Assembly: GCF_012849095.1 (NCBI RefSeq) | Contig: NZ_CP051680.1 | Location: 248,001 to 312,000 of the forward strand | Length of the DNA stretch: 64,000 bases | Direction of reading: 5' to 3' | Source: Cohnella herbarum | GTDB lineage: Bacteria > Bacillota > Bacilli > Paenibacillales > Paenibacillaceae | Shown: positions 44,348 through 54,613 of the stretch, piece after piece | Layout of the letters: the number at the start of each line of letters is the position of its first letter | How positions within the stretch are numbered: the stretch's first letter is position 1 | The notes under the pieces: model-generated | Database searches by the model: none | The model's input: the letters and a program-made list of their open reading frames with translations, nothing else | Told to the model about the DNA's origin: nothing | Program-made: the position numbers and the translations under genes

Positions 44348-47300
44348 ATGCTCGATTTCAACCTATTGGACGACAATGAAAATGAACAACGATTCGAAAT
44401 CGAAGAAGAATCGATGCAGGAAATCGCGATTATCGGCTTGGCGGCACAGCTTCCAATGGTAGACGATATCGAACAGTTCTGGCAATGCATCTGCAACGGA
44501 GTGGATTTCATAACGGAATTTCCGGAAGGAAGACGCAGCGACGTAGATCCGTTCGCGCGAAGCAAAACCCGGAACGGCGATCGGCCGCTGTCCTATTTCG
44601 AAGGCGCCTATCTGGATCGGATCGACGAATTCGACTATAGCTTCTTCCGGTTATCGCCCAAAGAAGCAAGCCTGATGACGCCGAACCAGCGATTGTTCCT
44701 GCAGACGGCCTGGAAATCGATCGAGGACGCGGGATACTGCAGGCGAACGCTTGCCGGATCGCGAACGGGTGTGTACGTAGGGTTCAATTCGGATAGCTTG
44801 TACGATTACAAGCGTATGATCTCCGATACGGATCCCGAGCTTCTGTCGATGGGCGTGCCCGGAAACATCTCATCGATCATTGCGGGGAGAATTTCTTATT
44901 TGCTGGACTTAAACGGTCCCAGCTTATGCGTGGATACGGCCTGCTCGTCCTCGTTGGTGGCGATTCACTTGGCGTGCCAGGCGATCCGCAACCGGGAATG
45001 CGAGATGGCGATCGCGGGCAGCGTGAAAATTAATCTGCTTCCGCTCGCGAACGAAGTGAAGATCGGAATCGAGTCATCCAGCGGGCGCGCTCGCACGTTC
45101 GACGACGGCGCGGACGGGACCGGGGCGGGAGAAGGCGTCATTGCTTTCCTACTCAAGCCGCTCGGCAAAGCGCTGCGGGATGGCGACGCGATCCATGCCG
45201 TCATTAAAGGGAGCGCGGTTAATCAAGACGGGAGCTCGGTCGGGCTAACGGCGCCGAACGTGGCGGCGCAGGAGGACGTTCTTGTTCGGGCATGGGATAA
45301 CGCGGGCATTCATCCGGCTACGATCTCCTATATGGAGGCGCACGGTACGGGTACTAAGCTGGGAGATCCGATCGAGATCGCGGGAATGGACAGAGCGTTC
45401 CGCAAGTATACGGATCGCAAGCAGTTCGTAGCGGTCGGTTCCGTCAAATCGAACGTCGGACATCTGGATCATGCGGCAGGGGCGATGGGGATGCTCAAGG
45501 CTATCTTTGCCATGAAGCGGAAGCAAATCCCCCCGTTGCTGCATTTCGCGAGGCCGAATAGAAGCATTGATTTCATCGATTCTCCGATCTACGTGAACGA
45601 TCGCCTGTCGGATTGGCCGGCGAAGGAGTACCCTCGCCGATGCGGAGTTAGCGCGTTCGGGATCAGCGGAACCAACTGCCATCTCGTGCTGGAGGAAGCG
45701 CCGAATGATGATCGCGAGAAGAGCAAGCTTCCGCTCTATGGGTCGAAAGCGAATCGTCAGGATCATTTGCTGACGTTATCCGCCAAGAGCGAAAGCGCGT
45801 TACGCGAGCTAGCCGCGCTGTATCGGACGTTCGATTGGGGCGAGGCTAGCGCTGAACGGATTTGCTATACCGCCCTTACGGGGAGAGACCATCATGAATA
45901 TCGCTTGGCCATCGTGTTCCGGGATCGGCAAGATCTGCAGGACAAGCTTGATCGTCTGATTGCCGGCGAATTCGCCTCGGCAGAGCTGAAAGGTATTTAT
46001 TACGGCTCGCGTAAGTCCGCGGCATGGAGTGCGGATGATCCTATCTACGCAGCGGAAGATCAAGCATGGGAAGAGTTGGCGAAACTTTACGCGATGGGCG
46101 CCGATATCGATTGGGACGGTCTGTATGCGGAGCAGTCGTACGCGCGCGTTCATATTCCGACCTACCCTTTCGAAAGAAGCCGCTGTTGGTTGAACATCGA
46201 ACGGATTACGCTATCGGCGGCGGTTGTTCATTCTGGCGAAAACCGTCAACCCGCGGTCTATGAGGTGGAATTGACGGGGCGCGATCAAGATGCGTATACG
46301 TCCGCTGAGAAGGAGATAGCCCGGATATGGGGCGAGGTGCTCGGCTTTCGGCAAATTCATTATGAGGACAATTTCTTCGAGTTGGGCGGAGACTCCATTC
46401 TGGCGTTGAAAATCGCGAATCGGATTCGCGCGCATTGGGCGACGGACTTGAGCGTAGCCGATTTGTTCACCTATGCCTCCCTGAACGAACTCGCGGCATT
46501 CGTGGAACGCCGATCCGGCGATGGACTTCGCCGAACCGCAGGCTATCTTCCCTTGCCGCCTGCGAAGCTAAGCGATTATTATCCGCTGACCTCTTCGCAA
46601 TTGCGCGTATTCGCGCAAGAGCAATTCGGATCGATCGGTACGGCGAATAATACGCCTTTTTGCGTTATGGTGGAGGGCGAACTAGATTCCGACCGCGTGA
46701 ACGAGGCTTTCGCGCGGCTGGTGGACAGACATGAATCTCTAAGAACCGCATTCGAATTTGCCGACGGGGAAGCGAGACAGCGGGTTGTCGCTCGAACGGA
46801 TTTCGAAATCGAGCTCCATAACGGTACGCCGGAACGATTGGACGACATCGTCGATGCATTCATTCGGCCTTTCGATCTATCGTGCCCGCCGTTGCTAAGG
46901 GTAGGTTTGGTGACGCTTCAGGCGAATCGTAATTTGCTGATGATCGATCTTCACCATATTATGTCGGACGGCATGTCCACAGGCATCTTAATGAAAGAGT
47001 TTTGCGATCTGTACAACGGAATACGGCTGGCTGAGCTTAAAGTTCAATATAAGGACTACGCCGTCTGGCAGCAACGTTCGATTAAAGACGGCGAGCTTCG
47101 GGATCGCAAAGCCTACTGGACGGATCAATTGTCGGGCGAGCTTCCCGTGCTGGAGCTTCCGTATGATTTTCCGAGACCCGAAAGCAAGCTGCCGGGCGGA
47201 AGCCGCATAAGAGTGCCGATGGAAGCTTCATTGAAACGACAGTTGGAGCAGCTTGCGATCGAGCGCAGGTTAACGATGAACTCCCTGCTTTTCGCGCTGT

Positions 47301-50300
47301 ACGCCCTGCTATTGCACGGGTATTCCAATCAAGATAGCCTCATCGTCGGTACGTTGGTGGCGGGCAGAAACCATCCGGATCTTGAGCGCGTATTCGGCAT
47401 GTTCATTAATTTCTTGCCTATTCACGTCCGGTTCGCCGCGAAGACGACTTTCTCGGACTATTTGACGGGAATTAACGAGGGGATAGGCAAAGCCTATGCG
47501 AACGACTATCCGTTCGACTTGATGTTATCGGATTTGGCGCTGAAGCAGGACCGCTCCCGAAACCCTCTGTACGATACGATGTTCGTCTATCACAACGAGT
47601 ATAAGATGAATTCGGCGAATCCTTTGCGGCTGGAGGTCGACGGGCTGTCTTTTGCGGAATATCCGCTTAACCGTCCTACGTCTTCGTTGGATGTCAAGCT
47701 GGATGTTTGGCAGGATTCGGACGATCAGCTCGTGCTTGTCTTGGAATACGACACGGCTTTGTTCGCGGAAACAACGATGAAGCAGTGGGTGTCCTCATTC
47801 TTGAAGCTTGCGGAAGCGTCGGTCTCCGAGCCGGAGGCTCCGCTGTCGCGCTTGCTGGAAAGGAATTTTGCCGAGGAACACGATGAGGTCGTGATCAAAG
47901 AAAGCGCGGCTGCTTATGATATTAAACCATCCCTTTCGGTAGCGATTAGCGCCACGTTCACCGCCGAGCAGATCGGCGATCATGTGAATTGGTGGTGCGG
48001 ACAATTTGATCTGCCGGTCGGCGTATCGTTCGCCCCGTACCATCAAGTATTCCAAGAGTTGCTGGATCATGGCAGCTTGCTCGGCAGGAATGACGGGGTT
48101 AACGTGCTGCTGATCCGGTTCGAAGATTGGATCCGGGATGACGAAAGCCCGATCGACGTCACAATCTCCAAGCTTGAAAAGATATATTCGGATTTAATAG
48201 AAGCTTTCGGCTTGCGGAAGAAAGGAGTGCCGCATTTCGTAGGAATATTCCCTGTCTCCGATCATTTGCTGTTCGAGAGCGGACTGTCCTCTTACTTGGT
48301 AACGTTGAACGAACGATGGAGGAAGTTTCTTGGCAGTCTCGAGCGCGTTTTCGTTCTCGAGTTGAACGAAGCGTTGGCCGATTCGTATGAAGTACGGCAT
48401 ATGTACGACGAGGTTACGGATCAGGAAGGGCATGCCCCTTTCACGGATGAATTTTACGCGGTCATCGGAACGGCTATCGCCCGAAAGTTGATCGCTTGGA
48501 AAAGACAGAGCTTCAAAGTCGTCGTCCTCGATTGCGACAATACCCTCTGGAAGGGGATTTGCGGGGAAGACGGTCCGACCGGAGTAGAAATATCCGGCCA
48601 TTATCAAGCGTTGCAACGTTTCATGTTGGATAGGTACGAGGAAGGCATGCTTCTGGCGATCAGCAGCAAGAACAACGAAGCGGACGTCTGGGAGACGTTC
48701 GAACGCCATCCGGATATGCTGCTTAGGAAAGAACATATTGCCGCCGCCCGAATTCATTGGGGCGCGAAGTCGACGGCCGTGCGGGAAATTGCCGAGCAGT
48801 TGAACTTAGGACTGGATAGTTTTATATTCGTTGACGATAGCGGGATGGAGTGCGCGGAAATGATGCAAAGTTGCCCTTCCGTGCTGACCTTGCAATTACC
48901 GGAGGACGAGCGGCATTTTGCGGAATATCTACGGCACGTATGGGGATTCGATAGGTTGGTCGTGACGGAAGAAGACCGCAAGCGAACCGCTCTCTATGCG
49001 GCCGAATCCATACGGCGCCAATATTTGCAGGAAGACAATGTTTCGATGGAACAATTCCTTCGCGGTTTGGGGCTGCGAATCGTCATGGCAAGCTTGCGCG
49101 AGGATCATGTCCGGAGGGCTGCTCAGCTTACGCAACGTACGAATCAATTCAACATGCATTCCGTTCCCAGGACGGAAAACGAGCTTACGGACATGCTTTC
49201 GATATCTGGCAATTCAATGTGGAGCATCGAGGTAGAGGATCGCTTCGGAGAATACGGATTTGTGGGTTTATTAGCGGGGAAGGCCGACAGGGAGTCGTTC
49301 ATTCTGGACACGTTCCTATTAAGCTGCCGCGTGCTCGGCAGAGGCGTAGAACAGGCGATATTATCCGAGTTGAAAAGGGTTGCCGCTAGTTGCCAAGCCG
49401 AGTATATCGAAGCGCAATACGTTTCCACCGACAAGAACGCGCCTTTCCACGAATTCCTGGAAACGTCCGGATGGCGGTTGGAGAACAATGCAAGCGGGAG
49501 GACCGCCTATCGTTTGCGCGTGGATAGCATTCCGGATTGCCCCCCTCATATTATGCTAACGAACGAACGGTTGAAGGCTTCCGTGTCGCACTTGCCGAGC
49601 GCGGCGAATTTCGGGCAACGCGAAAGCGCGGCCAGCACGTCGCCAACCTTACTAAGGACAGTGGCTTCCGTCCCCTCGGTAAATCATCGCCCGAGCCGGG
49701 AGGAAGGCCCGCGAGATTGGCATAGTTCCGAAGCTTATAAGGATATCGCGGCGTTAAGACATGCCCGCGACTTGCTGCCTTTGCGTTATCATAACTCGGA
49801 AAGTCTTCTGCGCCTCGTTCAGAAGCGAAAGCAATCCGTATCGGGAAGAAAGACGGAATATAGTGAGCCCGTAACCGCAATCGAACGCGAATTAGTCGAG
49901 CTGTGGGAAGATCTATTGGGCATACAGCCGATCGGCGTTACGGATCCTTTCTTCGAAATCGGGGGCAACTCGCTGCAGGCCGTCTCGCTAGCCTCGAGGA
50001 TTCATCGGAAGTTCGATACGCGGATATCCCTTCGCGACTTGTTCGCCGTACCGACGATTCGAGGCTTGGCGGCATTGATCCACCGGACGGGTCCAACCGT
50101 CCATGCCGCTATCGAGCCTGCTGAGCATCGCGATTGCTATCCGGTAACTTCGGCTCAGAAGCGGTTGCTGGTGCTTAGCCGAATGGATGGCGCGAGAGCG
50201 GCGGACACGGCATACAATCAACCTTGTTTTTTCGAGGTCGAAGGGGAAGTGAACGTCGAACGGTTTCAAGCCGCTTGCGAGAAGCTGGTGCATAGGCATG

Positions 50301-53300
50301 AAAGTCTTCGAACTTCGTTCCGCTGGCAGGAAGGCGAATTCGTGCAAATCATCTCTCCGTCCGTCGACTTTGCGGTTGATTTGTTCGATGCCGACACAGA
50401 GAGCCGGCAAGCGCATATCGATCGCTTTATTCGCCCGTTCGACTTGGAACATAGTCCGTTATTCCGTGCGGGTATGGTCAGAATGGGAGAGGCAAAATGG
50501 CTCCTAATGTTCGATATGCATCACGTTGTTTCGGACGGAGTGTCCATCGGCGTGATGATTCAGGAATTACTGGCTCTCTATCAAGGGGAAGAGCTTCCCG
50601 AAATGCGGATCCAATACCGCGATTATGCCGTCTGGCAGACGGGGTTGCTACATTCAGATCACATGCGAATGCAGGAAAGGTATTGGCTGGAGTCGTTCTC
50701 GGACGAGGTGCCGGTCTTGAATATGCCGCTCGATTCGCCGAGAACCGCCATTCGCAGCCACGAGGGGAAGCGACTTAGCTTCGAAATGGCCAAAACGCTA
50801 CATGAAGCGGTGCGATCTCTGGCCGCAGACGTTGAGGCGACGCCATTCATGGTGTATTTGTCCGCGTATTACGTGCTGCTAGCCAAATATTCCGGCCAAG
50901 AGGACATCGTCGTCGGCTCTCCCGTAGCCGGGAGGTCCCATGCGGATCTTGATCGGGTGATAGGCATGTTCGTCCATACGCTCGCGCTTCGCAACAAACC
51001 TGAAGGAAACTTAACCTTCCGTCGGTTTCTGGTCGACGTGAAGGAAAATACTTTGCGGGCTATGGAGCATCAGGATTATCCGTTCGAACGATTAGTGGAC
51101 AAGCTGGCGCTTCGCAGGGATCTTAGCCGCAATCCGCTCTTCGATACGATGTTCGCGTATCAGAATATGTCATGGGCGGACGGCGACACGGAAGAAGCGA
51201 AGGTGCGGCTATATCCGTACGACGCGCGTCGCAGCCGATTCGACTTCACGTTGGAGCTGGCGGAGCACGGCGATTCCATTCGCTTGAACTTCGAATATGC
51301 GACCGAGCTGTTCCACGAGAAGACGATGGAACGATTGATTCGTCATTATACGAATATTCTCGCGCAAGTGACGCGTTCTCCCGATCAGTTGCTGTCCGCG
51401 ATCGACATGCTGGATGATTCGGAGAAGGCTAGGCTATTGTTCGGCTTCAATGCGACTCATGTCGAATATGAAACGGACCGTACGATGCATTCGATCTTCG
51501 AGGAGCAAGCGTGCCAATCTCCCGATGCGATCGCGGTCGTCTACGGCAATGAAAGATTGACTTACGGGCAATTGAACGACAGAGCCAATCGTTTGGCAAT
51601 GGAATTAAGGGAACGGGGAGCCGCGCCGAATCACATCGTCGGCATCATGGTCGAACGCTCGCCGGAGATGGTCGTGGCGGTATTGGGCGTATTGAAAGCC
51701 GGTGCCGCGTATTTGCCGATCGATCCGCAATATCCGGAGGAGCGCATTCGCTACATGCTGGAGGACAGCGGGACGGGCATCGTGATCAGTCAACTTCGAC
51801 TGGCGGAACGAATTCCGGCACATCTTCAGACGTTGCACGTCGACGATCAACGTTTCGTGAACGGGGGCTCCCGCCCGATTACGGATAATCTCGAACCGCG
51901 GAGTACGGCTAACGATCTTGCGTACGTCATCTATACTTCCGGTTCGACGGGCAAACCGAAGGGTGTCATGGTCGAGCACCGTGGCATGGTTAACCTGCAG
52001 GTTTACTTCCAGTTGAAGCTGAAGGTGGCGAATACCGATAAAATCGCGCAATTCGCCAGTTTTTCGTTCGATGCTTCCGTGTGGGAAATGTTCATGAGCT
52101 TGTTCAATGGCGGAGAGCTGCACGTATTGGCTTCGGAAACGATTCATCATTACGACAAGTTGGAGCATTATTTCAACGATCAGGGGATCACGGTCGCGAC
52201 TTTGCCGCCAACCTACTTGGCGGGATTACGGCCGGATAACTTGCGGACGCTGCGCGCCGTCATAACGGCAGGCTCGGCTTCCACCGCGGATTTGCTGGCA
52301 AAGTGGAGAGGAAATCTGCAATACGTCAACGCATACGGGCCGACCGAAACGACGATATGCGCGACGGCATGGACTGCCCCTCCAGCCGGAGATTCCAGCG
52401 AGAGCACGTCCGTCCCGATCGGAATTCCGATCCCGAATGCGCAAGCCTACATCGTTAATGAACACGACCAATTGCAACCGATCGGCGTTCCTGGCGAGTT
52501 GTGCATAGGAGGAGCGGGGCTAGCCAGAGGTTACCTGCATCGTCCGGAGTTGACGGCGAAGCAGTTCGCACCGAATCCGTTCGTGTCCGGTACGCGAATG
52601 TATAGAACCGGGGATCAGGCCAAGTGGCTGGCGGACGGGACGATCGAATACGTGGGCCGGATAGATGATCAGGTCAAAATTCGAGGATTTCGAATCGAGC
52701 TGGGCGAGTTAGGGAATTGTTTGTCGAGCCATCCGAAAGTGACGGAATGCATTGTCGTTCCTCACGCGGATTCGCAGGGCGGGATCGAACTGTGCGCCTA
52801 TATCGGTACGGATGGACATGCGCTTGCCGCGAGCGAGATTCGTCGTTTCGTCGGGGAGCGTCTGCCCGATTATATGGTTCCCGCCTACGTCGTCGTGTTG
52901 GACAAGCTTCCGCTCACTTCGAACGGGAAAGTAGACAAAAGGGCATTGCCCGAGCCAGTCCGCGCTTCCGATGATAGCTACGTGCCGCCGACGAATGAAA
53001 CCGAACGCCGGCTTGCCTGGATGTGGAGCGACATTCTCGCCATCGAAAAGATCGGTATTCAGGATCATTTCTTCGAGCTGGGTGGACATTCGCTTAAAGC
53101 CATCGCGTTGCTGACTCGCATTCATGAGGAGTTGGGCGTCGAGCTGATGTTAAAACAGCTCTTCCAAGCCCCGACGATCCAGCGGCTCTCGAACTTGATC
53201 TCGAATACGAAGCCCACTCGCTTCGATGAGCTTCCGGCCGCCGAAGCCAGGAGCAATTACCCAGTTACCCATGGACAGAAAAAGCTGTTCGTATTGCAGC

Positions 53301-54598
53301 AACTGGAAGGAGCGCATACGGCCTATAACATCGCCGGTGCTTATCGGATTGAAGGCGAGATCAATATCCCAAGATTGGAGGCTTCCTTCGAGGCTTTGCT
53401 TAGGAGGCATGAAGCGTTACGAACATCGTTTGCCGTAGAAGACGGCGAGTTCGTTCAATTTATTCACCCTAACGTTCCGTTTGCGATCCAATATGGGGAG
53501 ACTTCCGAAGATCGGTTGGAAGAAACGCTAAGAGAGCTGGTCACTCCATTTGATCTAAGCAGGCCGCCATTGGTTCGAGTTGCTCTTCTGAAGCTCCTTC
53601 ATCGCGACCCGTCGGACTTGGATGCCCACGTACTCTTCATCGATATGCATCATTTGATATCGGACGGCGTATCTAGCGGCATTCTCATCGGAGATTTTCT
53701 TAACCTGTACGAAGGGATAGAGTTGGAGGACCTTCGGATTCATTACAAGGATTACGCGGTCTGGCAGTCGAGTCCGAACGCGGTTTCAATGATCGATAGG
53801 CAAGAAAGGTATTGGATGGAATCGCTGTCCGGCGATCTTCCTTCGTTGCAGCTTCCAACGGATTTCCCTAGACCGTCCGTGCAAAGCTTTGAAGGAGCAC
53901 ACGTCTTCCTGACCATCGACGAGGAGCTGACGGATCGGCTTAGAAAAGTCGCGGCAGAAAGCGGAAGCACGCTCTATATGGTACTGCTGGCCGGGTTTTT
54001 CGTTCTGTTATCCAAGTATAGCGGCCAGGAAGACCTTATCGTCGGGACGCCTTCCGCGGGCAGAACGCACGCCGATCTGCAACGGATCATCGGCATGTTC
54101 GTGAATACGTTGGTCATTCGTACCCGATTGTCCGGGCATCAATCTTTCAAGGAATTGCTGGAAACGGTTAAGGATAACGCTTTGTCGGCCTTCGATAACC
54201 AGATCTACCCATTCGAAATGTTAGTCGAGAAGTTAAACCTGCCTAGGGACGTTAGCCGGAATCCGCTTTTCGATGTCCTCTTTATGATGCAGAATTTCGA
54301 ATCGGTCGAGCTTAAGGCTGACCGGCTAGCGGTCGCCCCCTATTCGTTCTTGCCTGCCGTATCGAAATTCGACCTCAGTCTCGAAGCGGCGGAGAAAGAG
54401 GGGGGACTCGCGCTCAGGTTGGAATACGCGGTTAAGTTATACCGTTTGGAGACCGCCAACCGATTGCTGGACGACTATGCTATAATTCTCTCCGATATCG
54501 CGACGAATCCGGAGGTTAGGCTGCAAGACATTCGATTGCACGGTCAAATCGCGAAAAGAAAAATTGCGATTTCGGAGGAAATCGAGTTCAACTTTTGA
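44348..54598 (+). CDS. Hybrid PKS/NRPS 2: KS-ACP-C-FkbH-PCP-C-A(Phe)-PCP-C
   Basis: 3416 residues from ATG 44348 (AAGGAGG upstream). Layout: KS (~18-455; Cys199 in DTACSSS, His332 in EAHGTGT, His372 in SNVGHLD), a post-KS linker with no AT, KR or DH, ACP (GGDSI ~683), C (HHIMSDG ~871), a full FkbH-like HAD domain (~1190-1740; VVLDCDNTLWKG with Asp1395/Asp1397, then the GNAT-like part), PCP (GGNSL ~1874), C (HHVVSDG ~2059), A (code DAWTIAAIC, Phe), PCP (GGHSL ~2913) and a complete C (HHLISDG ~3103). FkbH domains move a glyceryl unit from 1,3-bisphosphoglycerate to a carrier protein. Placing it between C and PCP, where an A domain normally sits, implies a glycerate-type building block. Confidence 0.9.
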   Translation: MLDFNLLDDNENEQRFEIEEESMQEIAIIGLAAQLPMVDDIEQFWQCICNGVDFITEFPEGRRSDVDPFARSKTRNGDRPLSYFEGAYLDRIDEFDYSFFRLSPKEASLMTPNQRLFLQTAWKSIEDAGYCRRTLAGSRTGVYVGFNSDSLYDYKRMISDTDPELLSMGVPGNISSIIAGRISYLLDLNGPSLCVDTACSSSLVAIHLACQAIRNRECEMAIAGSVKINLLPLANEVKIGIESSSGRARTFDDGADGTGAGEGVIAFLLKPLGKALRDGDAIHAVIKGSAVNQDGSSVGLTAPNVAAQEDVLVRAWDNAGIHPATISYMEAHGTGTKLGDPIEIAGMDRAFRKYTDRKQFVAVGSVKSNVGHLDHAAGAMGMLKAIFAMKRKQIPPLLHFARPNRSIDFIDSPIYVNDRLSDWPAKEYPRRCGVSAFGISGTNCHLVLEEAPNDDREKSKLPLYGSKANRQDHLLTLSAKSESALRELAALYRTFDWGEASAERICYTALTGRDHHEYRLAIVFRDRQDLQDKLDRLIAGEFASAELKGIYYGSRKSAAWSADDPIYAAEDQAWEELAKLYAMGADIDWDGLYAEQSYARVHIPTYPFERSRCWLNIERITLSAAVVHSGENRQPAVYEVELTGRDQDAYTSAEKEIARIWGEVLGFRQIHYEDNFFELGGDSILALKIANRIRAHWATDLSVADLFTYASLNELAAFVERRSGDGLRRTAGYLPLPPAKLSDYYPLTSSQLRVFAQEQFGSIGTANNTPFCVMVEGELDSDRVNEAFARLVDRHESLRTAFEFADGEARQRVVARTDFEIELHNGTPERLDDIVDAFIRPFDLSCPPLLRVGLVTLQANRNLLMIDLHHIMSDGMSTGILMKEFCDLYNGIRLAELKVQYKDYAVWQQRSIKDGELRDRKAYWTDQLSGELPVLELPYDFPRPESKLPGGSRIRVPMEASLKRQLEQLAIERRLTMNSLLFALYALLLHGYSNQDSLIVGTLVAGRNHPDLERVFGMFINFLPIHVRFAAKTTFSDYLTGINEGIGKAYANDYPFDLMLSDLALKQDRSRNPLYDTMFVYHNEYKMNSANPLRLEVDGLSFAEYPLNRPTSSLDVKLDVWQDSDDQLVLVLEYDTALFAETTMKQWVSSFLKLAEASVSEPEAPLSRLLERNFAEEHDEVVIKESAAAYDIKPSLSVAISATFTAEQIGDHVNWWCGQFDLPVGVSFAPYHQVFQELLDHGSLLGRNDGVNVLLIRFEDWIRDDESPIDVTISKLEKIYSDLIEAFGLRKKGVPHFVGIFPVSDHLLFESGLSSYLVTLNERWRKFLGSLERVFVLELNEALADSYEVRHMYDEVTDQEGHAPFTDEFYAVIGTAIARKLIAWKRQSFKVVVLDCDNTLWKGICGEDGPTGVEISGHYQALQRFMLDRYEEGMLLAISSKNNEADVWETFERHPDMLLRKEHIAAARIHWGAKSTAVREIAEQLNLGLDSFIFVDDSGMECAEMMQSCPSVLTLQLPEDERHFAEYLRHVWGFDRLVVTEEDRKRTALYAAESIRRQYLQEDNVSMEQFLRGLGLRIVMASLREDHVRRAAQLTQRTNQFNMHSVPRTENELTDMLSISGNSMWSIEVEDRFGEYGFVGLLAGKADRESFILDTFLLSCRVLGRGVEQAILSELKRVAASCQAEYIEAQYVSTDKNAPFHEFLETSGWRLENNASGRTAYRLRVDSIPDCPPHIMLTNERLKASVSHLPSAANFGQRESAASTSPTLLRTVASVPSVNHRPSREEGPRDWHSSEAYKDIAALRHARDLLPLRYHNSESLLRLVQKRKQSVSGRKTEYSEPVTAIERELVELWEDLLGIQPIGVTDPFFEIGGNSLQAVSLASRIHRKFDTRISLRDLFAVPTIRGLAALIHRTGPTVHAAIEPAEHRDCYPVTSAQKRLLVLSRMDGARAADTAYNQPCFFEVEGEVNVERFQAACEKLVHRHESLRTSFRWQEGEFVQIISPSVDFAVDLFDADTESRQAHIDRFIRPFDLEHSPLFRAGMVRMGEAKWLLMFDMHHVVSDGVSIGVMIQELLALYQGEELPEMRIQYRDYAVWQTGLLHSDHMRMQERYWLESFSDEVPVLNMPLDSPRTAIRSHEGKRLSFEMAKTLHEAVRSLAADVEATPFMVYLSAYYVLLAKYSGQEDIVVGSPVAGRSHADLDRVIGMFVHTLALRNKPEGNLTFRRFLVDVKENTLRAMEHQDYPFERLVDKLALRRDLSRNPLFDTMFAYQNMSWADGDTEEAKVRLYPYDARRSRFDFTLELAEHGDSIRLNFEYATELFHEKTMERLIRHYTNILAQVTRSPDQLLSAIDMLDDSEKARLLFGFNATHVEYETDRTMHSIFEEQACQSPDAIAVVYGNERLTYGQLNDRANRLAMELRERGAAPNHIVGIMVERSPEMVVAVLGVLKAGAAYLPIDPQYPEERIRYMLEDSGTGIVISQLRLAERIPAHLQTLHVDDQRFVNGGSRPITDNLEPRSTANDLAYVIYTSGSTGKPKGVMVEHRGMVNLQVYFQLKLKVANTDKIAQFASFSFDASVWEMFMSLFNGGELHVLASETIHHYDKLEHYFNDQGITVATLPPTYLAGLRPDNLRTLRAVITAGSASTADLLAKWRGNLQYVNAYGPTETTICATAWTAPPAGDSSESTSVPIGIPIPNAQAYIVNEHDQLQPIGVPGELCIGGAGLARGYLHRPELTAKQFAPNPFVSGTRMYRTGDQAKWLADGTIEYVGRIDDQVKIRGFRIELGELGNCLSSHPKVTECIVVPHADSQGGIELCAYIGTDGHALAASEIRRFVGERLPDYMVPAYVVVLDKLPLTSNGKVDKRALPEPVRASDDSYVPPTNETERRLAWMWSDILAIEKIGIQDHFFELGGHSLKAIALLTRIHEELGVELMLKQLFQAPTIQRLSNLISNTKPTRFDELPAAEARSNYPVTHGQKKLFVLQQLEGAHTAYNIAGAYRIEGEINIPRLEASFEALLRRHEALRTSFAVEDGEFVQFIHPNVPFAIQYGETSEDRLEETLRELVTPFDLSRPPLVRVALLKLLHRDPSDLDAHVLFIDMHHLISDGVSSGILIGDFLNLYEGIELEDLRIHYKDYAVWQSSPNAVSMIDRQERYWMESLSGDLPSLQLPTDFPRPSVQSFEGAHVFLTIDEELTDRLRKVAAESGSTLYMVLLAGFFVLLSKYSGQEDLIVGTPSAGRTHADLQRIIGMFVNTLVIRTRLSGHQSFKELLETVKDNALSAFDNQIYPFEMLVEKLNLPRDVSRNPLFDVLFMMQNFESVELKADRLAVAPYSFLPAVSKFDLSLEAAEKEGGLALRLEYAVKLYRLETANRLLDDYAIILSDIATNPEVRLQDIRLHGQIAKRKIAISEEIEFNF

Positions 54599-54613
54599 AT
54601 CGGAGGAGTATCG

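Noticed and set aside
45700..46250. Hidden reductive (KR/DH) or AT domain after the KS
   Set aside because: The stretch is too short and has no GxGxxG, HxxxGxxxxP or GHSxG motif; it reads as a post-KS linker ending in the usual PTYPFERSRCWL.
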